From NCBI GenBank assembly GCA_021464415.1, contig CM038469.1, forward strand, positions 13,060,501-13,124,500: a stretch of 64,000 bases of DNA. Direction: 5' to 3'. Numbering within the stretch: the stretch's first letter is position 1; each line of letters begins with the position of its first letter. The notes beneath the pieces are model-generated. The model made no database searches. It was not told the origin of the DNA and saw nothing but the letters and a program-made list of their open reading frames with translations. Below, piece by piece: positions 35,627 to 47,036 of this stretch. Both the position numbers and the translations under genes were made by a program. The stretch is from Lonicera japonica (taxonomy: Eukaryota > Streptophyta > Magnoliopsida > Dipsacales > Caprifoliaceae).

Positions 35627-36357
35627 AGAATATGAAAATCTTTCAAACAATTTCAAATCTAATGATATATATATAGAGAGAGAGTAATGGAATGCTAGGG
35701 ACTTTCCAACATAGGTTATAGTGGGTACTTCTTTAAATTAACACAGTTTTAAGTTTTGAGCTGCTAATTTAACATTTTAATTATGTTTACAAGATGTTAA
35801 AAAAATCAAAAGTATTCAAGCGTAACTTTAGAAAAGTGACCCCCTGTTCTTTTAATGCTTATAAGAGTAGATGGGCCACACCCTCTTAAGGCTAAAGGCT
35901 TACATTTCTCACCTCTTCATTTGCATATGGCACAAGTGAAGGCTGCTCTTCCCAACGTGGGAAGACTCACTCCTTTCATTATTTTTTCAACCATACTTGT
36001 TCGGTTTTATAAACTTAATTTTTTGGGGCTGGGTTCCATTTCCCAGAAGTATATCTAGATAAGATTTCTTTTTCAAAATTAAAGAAACGTTGTTTTAATA
36101 TACCACTATATCTTAAGTCTGAAGCATCAATTTCAACTATTTTGAAAGAGTAAGGGGAAATTAGAGCTAGATAAGGCAATTTTTTAGCTTTAGACTTAAT
36201 AAGTCTGACCGCATTAGTATAGATGATTGACCATTGAGGAAGGTTTTTTCTTAAACGCTCATATAGGGGAATACAATCAGTACCAAGATTTTTATAATAT
36301 GAATATCTTTATAACACTTTCAAATCTAATGATATATATAGAGAGTAACGGAATGCT
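35627..36357. repeat. Direct repeats of about 66 bp flanking the caulimovirid fragment
   Basis: TTTCAAATCTAATGATATAT...GAGAGTAATGGAATGCT at about 35635-35701 recurs at about 36292-36357 with small differences. A shorter relative lies near 39790-39842 beyond the long LTR. The copies bracket the pararetroviral piece. Confidence 0.6.
36015..36299 (-). pseudogene. Endogenous caulimovirid (pararetrovirus) RT/RNase H fragment
   Basis: Minus-strand frame of about 94 codons ending at TAA 36017-36015. It contains the RT-RNase H junction typical of Caulimoviridae: NLGTDCIPLYERLRK, then KIVEIDASDLRYSGILKQ with the first RNase H Asp in the IDASD context, then RYTSGKWNPAPKN. This pattern differs from Ty3 and Ty1 RNase H. 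Only the RNase H N-terminal half and the tail of RT remain; sequence on either side does not continue the frame. It is an old, inert integrated piece flanked by direct repeats. Genus is not assignable from this length. Confidence 0.75.
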
Positions 36358-39300
36358 TATAATACCCCGTTCATTAATCTCATGCTAATCATATTTCTTA
36401 AGTGCGTGTTTTCGATTTATGCAATTTCTTAATTTTTAGCTAACTTTGGAGCTGCGTAGCGTCTCCATCTCTTATCCGACTTAGCCACCTTTTGCACCTA
36501 TGTTTAGGTTTCATACTATTCTCCGACTTTCGTGTTTTAGCAGAAAGCTAATTTGCACTCTTTGTTGGTCAAAATAGCGTCCAAAGTAGGCCGGTTAGTA
36601 AAATATGGTCATTTGATAATGCTTTGGCAGAATGCTGTCTTTAGAGGATTTCTGGGAATTATCCATCCCGAATTTGGGAGACTTCCTCTTAAGAAATTAT
36701 AGATCTTTGAGTTAGCTTTCCGTGGACATAAAGATCACCCTAATCCGAGTTCCGAACAAGAAATTATAACCAAAATACCAATAATGGTCAGTCCTGTGGG
36801 AAACAAGCTTTGGCTAAGAGCTCCCAAGATAGATCTTGGAGCCCCGTGAGTCAAATTTTAACCCATTTTAACCCTATTTTCTCACCATTTATCACCATCA
36901 AACACCCAATTCGACCCATACACCCCCACAACACCTCATGAGAGTTATAGAGAGAGAAAATGAGCATTCTTAAGGGCTTTGATGATTTATTCATCATAAA
37001 CAAAGATTTGAGCCTTAAATCTACACCTTCATCATTATTCATCATCTAGGGTTCCACGATTTGGTGTCTACGCATCATCAACACATGGATTTGGCTTCTC
37101 TAAGGTGGGAACACTAATACTAAACTTATTATTCAAAGTATTATGTGTTGAATTAGAGATTTTTATCATAATGGGCATTTTTCTTAAAAACCCTAAGTTG
37201 TTTTGCTTGCATGTGGGGTGGGTTGCATAAACCTTCAATTGGTGGTTAATAATAGTTGAATATCAGTTAAATTACATAATTGCACAAGTAGTTACATATT
37301 TGAACTAGAATACTAGAAGATTTGTATAGAACCCACTTTGTAGTCAATATGAATAAGTTAGAAATTAGGAATTTCTAGTATTACTCCCATATGATGAATG
37401 ATTATGGTTTATAACTAATGGATATACATATTTATGTGAGTAAATACATATGCAAGTAAATACACGTATATGATGCTAGTCTTGTGATTTCCGTAAAAAG
37501 CCGCCAAGAATGAATAATATGAGATCGTTTTTGAGCATTTGTATAAATATGCGATCTTTAAAGCTATTAATGAGATTTTACCATAGTATGTCCTAGATAC
37601 ACATAGTGAAGAACATTAAAACTCAATCATAGTGAGATTTGGGAAAGACAATAAATTACTTACGGAATGGCCCTTGAATCATACATATGACTTGGTAGGT
37701 TCAAAGATTAGCAATTAAAGTATGCAATTTGGCTTGAAATGGGTAAGAAGAAATAATCCAACATGGTGGTCAGAATTGAATGGCATGGAACCACACGGCT
37801 TATTATAGATGACATGGATTCATGTGAAAAGTGCAATGAATCTACATTAATGAAACATAGTAACGCATGCTTCAAGTGACATGAAAGGCTTACGTGGAAT
37901 AAGATAACCTCAATGAGGATAATGCTACGACAAATAAGTAGGAAGGCCAAGAGATGAATACGTACTTGGCATTTGATAACGTAAGTGATACTCGTATGTG
38001 GTTGGCTATGTATATACATGAATGTGTTATTTATATATTGTGTTCAATTGTATGGCGGAATGATAATAAAATGTTGTTATGACATCTATGTTGTATATAC
38101 ATGTTGTTAATTGATGTTTTGACCTATATTGAAATTTTGTTAATATATTTGGAGTTAGACGATGATTATGATATTTGCAGTTTTTATAATAATAAGGCCG
38201 AGGGAACCGGGCTATAAATTCTAGGCCGAAGGTACCGAGATATAAATACCAGGCTGGAGGTACTGGGATATAAATACCAGGCCGAGAGTACCGGTACTAG
38301 TTGTAGCTGAAGTGGAGCCACCCAAAGCGGACAAGGGAAAAGGCTACCCAGTACATTGCGACAGTAGTCGCCTGTTATGTTATAGTATTAATGTATATTG
38401 CCTTCTCGCGGATGAGTATTCGTAGTCCTGCATTTTATAGCTCCCTGGCTTGCAGATTAGTTTGTGTGGCTCTATCAACGGGACTGTGTGTTCCGGGAAG
38501 TAGCAGCCCTACACTTCGGATGAACTGGCTTGTACAGGTGTTCTTCTTGTTAAGTATTGGAGTGTAGTCCCTAGGAAAATGTCTTGCATGGATTTAACTC
38601 CAAATAAATTACAAGTTAAGACCAAGTCCTTTGGCAGTTTGCTCACTTAGAGGATACATGATTAGTTTAAAGCTTGGGGTCCTTCGGGAGCCGATGCTCT
38701 AAGCCTAGTGACCGCGGGGTTTTGCTCGAGGCTTTATACAAGAGATATGATATATTGATTTTTATGTGCTTATTACCTTTATGGTTGTTATATCATATCT
38801 CTTGTTGTTATTATCCTTCCTCATATGATTACATTGGGGTTATTATGTGACAAGCGTTACATACGCACAAAAATATGCACTACATTGTGAAGAGCTTTGT
38901 AGCCATGTGTGAATTGATGGAATTTCATAATGAATTATAGTCAAAGTGGAAAGTAATGAATGCCATGGCATAATGAACCCTAGGAAGCTTATGATATCAG
39001 TTAATTAAAACCCATTGAGTATAATCCATATAAGGATTTGAGAGCTAGGACTAACGTAGTTGGTTTGGGTAGCTTCCGGTTGCTAGAATGGGTATCCTCA
39101 TGATGGGGTTCTGCATGCTATGGGTGATTTGCATTTGCACTATGTTCATTATTAAAAGTATAAATTATGTTTAATTACAAGTCACGTGCATGTTTGATTG
39201 CAACGTGTATTTTCTATATAAAACTTATATTAGTTCCCACTGAGCCCGGTTTTGGCTCACTCCCACTTTTAAACAGTTTTGCAGGATAGGCTTCAGGGAT

Positions 39301-39540
39301 TGAAGTGTGGTACTAGCGTCTAGAAGCCTCTGATTGCCACAGACTATTTTGTAGTCCTTTAGGAGAAGGACAACTTTGTATAGTCATTTTATTTGCTATA
39401 TTGTGAATGAGCATTGGTTTTTATGTATAAACAATATTCTTACTAAACTTGTATAAAAGGTTTTCTTATATGTAGAGTAGATTTGAAATGTGATTGGATA
39501 TGATTTCATTGGTACGTAATAATTTTAAATGTGACATGTT
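36358..39540 (+). repeat. Truncated long LTR related to 21112-24612
   Basis: Starts TATAATACCCCGTTC, a decayed TGTAACACCCC, followed by AGCTAACTTTGGAGC as in the intact copy. Shared landmarks include GACCGCGGGGTTTTGCTCG (about 38710), TATACAAGAGATATGAT and AGTTCCCACTGAGCCCGG (about 39231). Four units of about 32 bp (AGGCCGA.GGTACCG..ATATAAATACC) lie at 38194-38292. The expected GGTGTCACA end is not found, so the right end near 39540 is approximate. Confidence 0.7.
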
Positions 39541-41808
39541 GGTTTGTTAATAAAATTATGTGTACATGTATATCATAATAAGTTATATCACACCATTATT
39601 TACCACAAATTAGCAAGAACCCAAGTGTTTATCATATTAATCATTTGACAAATCATTAACCCTAAATACAATAAAAATATGCAACATTAGAGAGGTATCT
39701 ACCATATAACATACGGTGAAAAGTACTTACCATTCTGCTTCTCTAATATATATATGTGTGTTTGTGTGTCGATACAAATCAAAATTTGAATATATTGGAA
39801 ATATTTTCAAATTTAATGACATATATATATATATATATATATCAATATTCATCATTTAAATGTTAGAAAAATAATGACATTCTATTGTGGAAAATTACAA
39901 CAACAACAATAAAAAAAACAAAAATAAAAACAAAAATTAAAATCAACTTATTGATCGAGGCTTGTGGCGGCAATCTCCTAAGGTGAACTTGCCCGCTGTA
40001 TTTAAGATGGTAGCATGCATGAGTACATTCCTCCCAGGATATAACGATCTAGGGTTCTATCAGCAACTGTAGAATGCCTATTGAAACTCTCAAAGTAATC
40101 CAAAGAAAATTAGATAAGGTATAAGAAGAGAAAAATATTTTTTTATATATCTCTGTGCGGAGATTAACTACGCATATATAAAGTGAAAGTAACAGGAATG
40201 AGTAGGGATGAACGTGTATCACACTTTATGCGTAATAACCAACATCCCCAAAAGACTTGATCAAAACTCTCATCTCTAAATAATTAATAAATATGAAAAA
40301 AGTAATTAATTAAATAAAAAATTAAAATATTTGAATAGCAAAAATATTAAATTGTTTTCAAGGAGCCTAGAGCCCACAAGACGCAAGGCCCTATAAAAGA
40401 TCTTTAATAATAAATGTAGCTAACAAGGTTTGAACAAATGATATCCATGTTGAGTTACATACTCCAAATTAATTATATCATTCAGAACAAGTATATATAC
40501 AACATTAAATTACTATCATGCAATACATATAAGCTGTTAGATCAAAAGATAAACAATTCAGAATAAATTCTAGCCGCCATATAAGAATATAAACAAAAGT
40601 TTTTTTGTAATTTATTAATAAAATGATGATTATTTCTAGAAAAAGGAATAAATATGTCAATTGAAAATATGTTAAAAAGGAAATTAAGCAAAATATAAAG
40701 GATTATAGAACATATTAACTAACTAGATTTACTATTTGTCCCAAATGGTTAAGTCTGTAATATTTTACATGAGCGTACTGGTTCAATCCGTCTCCCTTTT
40801 CCCTAGAACCAGCCTAATGCTTGTATTAAAGAAAAAAAAAGATACCAAATTATGTATTCACCTTAGATTCTCCCGATCACAATTAACTGCGAAAAGAAAA
40901 AGGAGTGCACATGAGATGATGGGATGAATCCGCCGCAATTGCCAGTTGTAAAGTTTTAATTGTAAAAAACATCTTAGTAACATAGGTTATAGGTATATAT
41001 TTAAAGACAAGAAGCACCGGAGCATATGATATTGATATTCTTCCATGAATCTATAATTAAAGAGGATTCCATTTGTTTTAAATTTGCGGCTGAATATACA
41101 TATAGACATACATATTTAGGATGTTGTGCGGATAGTCTGTATGGACTAACCCTTTAGCGACAGTGTTTCATCGTTAAAAATATCTCCCCAATATTTTAGC
41201 AATAAAAAATTGGGGCTAAAAGTTCTTTTGCGTATGGACTAGTCTGTATCAGATCCAAACTCTATATATACCTATGTATGTTCCAAAGATGGCTGTCAAA
41301 ATATCTACAAAATCTATATAACAATGGGTCGGTCATAGTTTTTGAATAGTGAAAATGTAGGAGATGAAGAATTTTGTGGCTTAAATTAAATATGCTTTTT
41401 AAATTATTATAAGTACATGCATTTGATACGGGTTACGTCCTAATAATAACTATAAGTAGGCTTTAATTTTTTTGGCGGGAAAAAAGAATGAAAATGAATA
41501 AGCAGACATCAAATGAAAGAATACCAACCAGTAAGCACATTGTGTGTTCTCTATTAATTTGCTAACTTGAAATGACCATTCAGGCTTTTAGATGGCTAGC
41601 TGGACCTGAAGAGCTGTGGTATATTTTTCTTTGTTAATGTTTTCAATTTTGCAATTCATCTAAAAATTATTAAAAAGAAATTTTGTATGCTATCATTCAC
41701 TATTTTTTTTCATGAAACTTGGTGGAGATAATTTTTATGATGAGTTGATCATCTCTACATAATTTCATGAGAAGATTCAATCCACAAATGGGAGAAAACG
41801 AACATATG
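39541..41808. other. AT-rich intergenic DNA
   Basis: Apart from the SINE-like insert at 40738, no gene or promoter recognised. Holds a (AT)n run at about 39824-39842 and A-rich stretches near 39900. Confidence 0.5.
40738..40845 (+). mobile_element. tRNA-derived SINE
   Basis: A-box-like CAAATGGTTAAGT (about 40743) and B-box GGTTCAATCCG (about 40780) are about 35 bp apart. A short body and an A-rich tail (AAAGAAAAAAAAAGA, about 40827-40841) follow. No clear target duplication. The boxes are the internal Pol III promoter. It cannot fold as a full tRNA. Confidence 0.6.
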
Positions 41809-41813
41809 TATTA

Positions 41814-44800
41814 TGTGCTGCCCCGAATCTCGTTAAGAGGATTAGACCTTTGAGATCCGGTTAATCACGGGTGCCGTCACTCACAACGGCGGGTGAAGTG
41901 TAAAATTTACAATTTATAGAACATTTTTCAAAAGTTACTCATTTAGAAGATGGTATGAGTAACTTACTTTTCTAAAATAAATAAATAAATAAGTAAGTAA
42001 ATTATGTCAACTTGTATTTGAAATCCATCCACTAGAAACTAAGTCAAAAAAATAGTTCACTATTATACAAAGGGTCTTCATTTTAAAATTTAAATAGTGT
42101 AAGAGGGTTTACAACGTTTATATGAAACTCAAAAGAGAAAAGTACAATAAATGTTAAGTCATCCCTCCATGGAAGACTAACGTGAATTCCAGGATTATCA
42201 GAGGTGTTTAGACTTTGACGTAACGTGCCAACCCAAAGTCGTACTTGCAAAACTGGTTTGAAAAATAGGAGTGAGCCAAACACGGGCTCAGTGGGAACTA
42301 TACGGTTTTTATAACATCAAGAGTGTGCAATAAACTTTAAATTAATGGCTTGCAATCACATGATCCCGCTTCCCCAAATATAAGTTCTGAAATCATGCAT
42401 ATTAGAAAATACACAATCATTATCGAAAGTACAATGTGTTGGCAACTACAACGGCTCCAATTATCCTACACTAGGTCTCAACTCAAAGGCAACTGAAAAG
42501 GGCTCCAACCCATTGCGTTAGCGGCTACAACCACTAACAAGAGCCTACAACCCTTCTCATCAAAAGGGCTACAACCCTCGTCTAGTACCGGTACTTCGGG
42601 CTCCAACCCGATAATCTAAGCGGCTACAACAGCAAATGGGCTCCAACCCAATCAATAAGGAAGGTTCCAACCCTCCAAGTAAGGCTCCAACCTTACAATT
42701 ATCACCTACGCAGATAATTGAGCCAAAACATTGAAATAATGAAATAACAATAAAAACATAAAGGGCTAACACACCAAATAATACTAATCCAATGCTATAT
42801 TTATTATATATATAGCTCCATCTATGTATCGTAGCTCAACAAAGTAAAATTTCATATGTGGTGATGCGTTTGTTGTACATTTTCCAATTGTATATTATTA
42901 TAAATCTCTTGTTAACAAGTCATGTGAAATGCAATGATATCCCAAGTGTCTACAATATCGCCGTTAAGCATGCATAGTAATTATAATCCTTAAGGTTTAG
43001 TTTCATTTCTTTGAAACCTGTTGACCTTGAAGGTCTTAATCTTATTTTGAGAATAACAATAAATCAATCATATGTAATTTAACATGTTCTTGATTTAAGA
43101 TTATGGCTTTCTTATTTGAAAAATCAAGAATATCATGATTGCTCAAAGAAAGTTTGGCAAGGATCGTTCAATCAATATCCGATCAAGTCAACGAGGCATT
43201 GGACTAGCAAGAGATCAACCTTATCACACACATGCTAGCAATTCATGAAGCACAAAAGATCAAAGATCATATGCCAAAGCTTCAAGGGAAAAGCTTCAAG
43301 GAAGAATTAATTTGAAGAAACAAATCAAAGCATTCAAAGACTCACCTATTCGGTAATTGAGTGTTTGATTAGGATTAATGTAAAGTTTCTTAATTGATTG
43401 ATTATATAGCTCAAACATGAACTTACATCATTCTTAAATTGATCAAAATCAGTTTGAATCAAAATTTCTTTCAAAACATCATTCTAGCAAAAACCGATTT
43501 TGAAATATATTCATATTAAATTCAAACGATCATTATTTTGAGTTTCCCTAAAATAGGTGTCTTAGGAACTTATTTTTAAGGTCCCCAAAGCATTAGAATT
43601 GATTTTAGAGCTTAAATGCAAAAATGCAAAAAATGGGATTTTTGGCCCCTTGGCCTGATGGGCAGTCTGGTGATGGCAGTCTGATTAATGTAAAGTCGAC
43701 TGATGGCTTGTCCTTAGTTGACTAAGGCCCACTCAGTCGACTGATGAGCTTTGCTCAATCGACTGATGGCCCAGAATATAGCCGTTGAATTTCTATTTTT
43801 TTACTATTTTTGGTACCAAACCTCTAGAACGGCTATATCACTTTTGGGACTATATATACACTATCTAAGACACATTTTGACTAGCTTGAATCATTCATAT
43901 ACTTCATACTTCATCTATCTTCAATATCTAAAGATTCAAGAAATTTTTTTTGATCAATCATTATCATTTGAGCTATATCATCTTGATCAAATAGGATAAC
44001 TCTAGTGTGAGCTTCAAATTGTATTCTATACACACTTAGGAGAGTTATTGTAAATTTGTGTGAATCACCAAACAATTAGAATTCATTTGTGAGAGGTAAA
44101 TCTTATAGGACAAACAAGAAGGTAAATTTTTGTTTAGAATTTATGAAAGGTAAATTTCACAAGCTTAGCAAGAGGGTATCTTGTGAGAGTGTTGTGGTAT
44201 AGCAACACTTGTAGAGTGTGTGAGAAGAATACACTTGTAGTGGTTTAATCTTCACCCGGAAGAAGATTGGAATTAGTGGAAATTCTCGGGGAACTAACCG
44301 AACGCGAACTATGGTTTGGTAAACCAAAACCGTATGGACAAAAAACCTTGGACTTCAAATCGGTTCAATCATTCTTACTCAATCTCTTTATTTACTTGTT
44401 ACATTATTGTTTGCTCGAGATTATTTATTTTCGTGATTGTTTATTTGATTGCATTCCTTGATAATTTGTTTTGTAAATTTGTTTTACTTAAACGATTTTC
44501 GAAAAGTTTTTAAATTCTGCATTAAGCTTTTAAAACCCTATTCACCCCCCTCTAGGGTTGAAATCCGACCAACAAAACCAACTCAGGGAAAACTTTCCAA
44601 GCATTTGGAATGATCCATATTAAATAGAAATACACTTGGATATCATAAAAGGACACCAATACTGTGAAATCTTATGTTGATCCCACCACCAATACAATTA
44701 AAGACAAATTCTCATGAACTTTCAAGAATGTAGCATAAACCAAAGGTATCCAACAATTGGCATATGTACAATAACAATCACTAACCCACATATTTCATGA

Positions 44801-46103
44801 GCTAATACAAGTATCGAGATAATCACAATACCATTCTCAAGGCATATACAATTTCTAGTTAAACATATTTGTGTATAAGTGGGTCCATAAGCAACATTTG
44901 GGAAAAACATGTAACACATGAAAACTCTTGTATATTTATCATATTAACCCACTAATAAAGCAAAACCAACCATTTAATAAAAGATATTCCATCCATATCC
45001 TTATTACAAGAGTTATCCCAAAATGTAGGGTTCATAGTTATAAAAGTGGGGGTATTGTTCCAAATCTCGAATTGGGTGTGTAAAAATGGAATTGATCATT
45101 GTAATAACTTACTCTCAACATAAATAACAATAATCAATAATCAATTTAAGATAAATAACACCCAAGCCCAATGCATGCTTCACAATCCTAAGTTTTTAAG
45201 AAAAAAACCCCAACCTTGTTAAAAACATACATGCATCATAATATATGTTCAAAATATATTTTATATTATTGTTCCCACCTGGATTGAAGCTTCAAACATA
45301 ATTTGAAGTCCCATGGATGGAGGAATATGGCTGCCCTAGCTTTCTCCAAGCTTTGCCAAGCTTCCATGGAGGTGTTGATAGGAGGAAGATGATGAATAGT
45401 GATGTTGCGTATCTAATTCTTGAATCAAGATGACAATCCCACCATGATACCTTACATATATCATCTCCCTCTCTCTAGAACTCTTTTTAGGTGTGTGGGA
45501 GAAGCATGGGGCGAAATAAAGGAGAAGAGATAATTTAAGTGTATAAAAATGGGGTCAAAGTTCTGGAAAATTCGACTCTAGGGCACCAAGATCGATCTTG
45601 GGGGATCCAAGATCGATCTTGGGAGCTCTCAGCCAAGATTTTTACCCTCCAAGATAGCCCAAGATCAATCTTGGGAAAGCCAAGATCGATCTTGGAACCA
45701 CTGCACTAAGTCCATCTGATTATTGGCCTCTCGGACCCTCGAGATGCTAGAATCTCGTTCCGGGCCAAACATGAAAGTTGTAGAGGGGAACAATACGGAG
45801 ATTTTTGCACTAGTGGGGACTCATTCAAACATCGAATGAAGAAGTTATGGTATCCCAAAGTTGGCCAAAAACTTAGAGACCGCGAAAAATCAAAACTTGC
45901 GATTTTTGCCTCGATTCCGATTCGAGTCACCCGAACTACGAAGCGATTGTTCAAGCAATTATAGATATACTAACATGACTTTCTTAAAGAGTTTAAATGG
46001 TAAAATACCCTATGGAACAAAATTCCACCACCTAATATGAGATTTATGAACGCTTTAGGCTAATTTGGGGAAATTAACTAGTAAACTAAACACGGTCATT
46101 ACA
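41814..46103 (-). mobile_element. 4.3-kb solo LTR (long-LTR gypsy type), minus, containing a nested LTR
   Basis: Perfect duplicates TATTA at 41809-41813 and 46104-46108. On the minus strand it begins TGTAATGACCG (46103) and ends ATTCGGGGCAGCACA (41814). That end aligns with the CGGCATCTGTAATTAATAGG...GGTGTCACA end of 21112-24612. About 42425-42715 holds degenerate GGCT(C/A)CAACCC units. Removing the nested LTR (43019-44574) leaves about 2.73 kb. No coding region. Confidence 0.85.
43019..44574 (+). mobile_element. Copia-like solo LTR, copy 1
   Basis: 1,556 bp, TGTTGACCTTG...CCGACCAACA, perfect duplicates AAACC at 43014-43018 and 44575-44579. Highly similar to 52545-53996. Upstream of the TATA-like CTATATATAC (about 43849) are four AGTCGACT-type motifs at 43694, 43716, 43735 and 43757. 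The 3' part is conserved between copies, including GAAGAAGATTGGAATTAGTG. Assignment to copia rests on the TGTTGG/ACAACA-style ends only. Confidence 0.85.
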
Positions 46104-46108
46104 TATTA

Positions 46109-46845
46109 AATTTTTGTAATGCCCACTTCTGGATTGAATTTCTCAATGAAATTTTATGGAAACGATATACTTATTATAGAGATCATCTCCACCAACGTTT
46201 ATGTAAAAATTCATCTATTTAGCTCTCAAAGATCCCATTGGACAATATTGGACCGAAGGATAACGGAGGAGTCCAGTCCTGGCAAACCAAACGGGTTTAA
46301 ATTATCTCAATCGCTTGCAAATTCTTGTCACTTAAATGCATTATCATATACTCTTTATCGAGTTCTAATAAAATTGGGGTTGCTGCAAATGAGTTTCCAT
46401 TATATCAAATAATTCTTTTTCTTTTCACGTTATATCAGATCAAATTTTTGCATACCACAGTATCGCATGAGTTTATTTATGCATGTGCTTGCCAAAGTTC
46501 CACCCCTTCTCTATGCGAACATTCTTTTTAAATTTCTCCCCACTTGTATGGCCCTCGTAAAGGGATTTTTTGAAACAACCTCTAACCGAGCTCGACCTTG
46601 CTAAATGGCCACTCTTGATATTTTCTCTAACTACTTGATTTCACTTTCATTCCTCCATAACTCCATCATTGTACCATCCTGCTACCCTTGAGCATTTCTT
46701 CAAAGACTTACTATTGCATTTGACATATCTGCATCACCATCCCTTAAGGGATTCATTAACAGCCCTATCAAACTGTAACCATTAGTTGAGACCATTATGA
46801 ACAAGGTTGAAAAATGAGAATTAAATGCGTCACCTACTTATTATC
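46109..46845. other. Intergenic segment
   Basis: No convincing gene. It starts with TGTAATGCCCACTTC, which resembles long-LTR start sequence, so an older LTR fragment is possible. Open frames at 46119-46531 have no recognisable domain. Confidence 0.35.
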
Positions 46846-46858
46846 AAGGCATAGAACT

Positions 46859-47023
46859 TGAGGAGAGGGATTGGCCCAGTGGTAGGCAACCTCCACCTTT
46901 GCCTTGAGGTCAAGGGTTTGACTCATGGGGTGGGAGGGGAGGGTTTTTCTTTATTTGAGGGATTAAGGGAGAGACTTAGACCTCCCATAATTTTTATTTT
47001 TATTTTAAAAAAAAAGAAAAGAA
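46859..47023 (+). mobile_element. tRNA-derived SINE with 13-bp target duplication
   Basis: A-box-like TGGCCCAGTGGTAGG (about 46871) and B-box GGTTTGACTC (about 46914) are followed by a GGGAGGGGAGGGTTTTTCTTT body and an A-rich end. Flanking direct repeats AAGGCATAGAACT at 46846-46858 and 47024-47036 are perfect, as expected for LINE-mediated insertion. Confidence 0.85.
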
Positions 47024-47036
47024 AAGGCATAGAACT

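Noticed and set aside
44267..44461. Small protein conserved at 44267 and 53597
   Set aside because: The conserved peptide lies in the 3' part of two copies of the same LTR; similarity is explained by LTR homology.
46859..46925. tRNA gene
   Set aside because: A and B boxes are present but no cloverleaf; A-rich tail and 13-bp duplication show a SINE.
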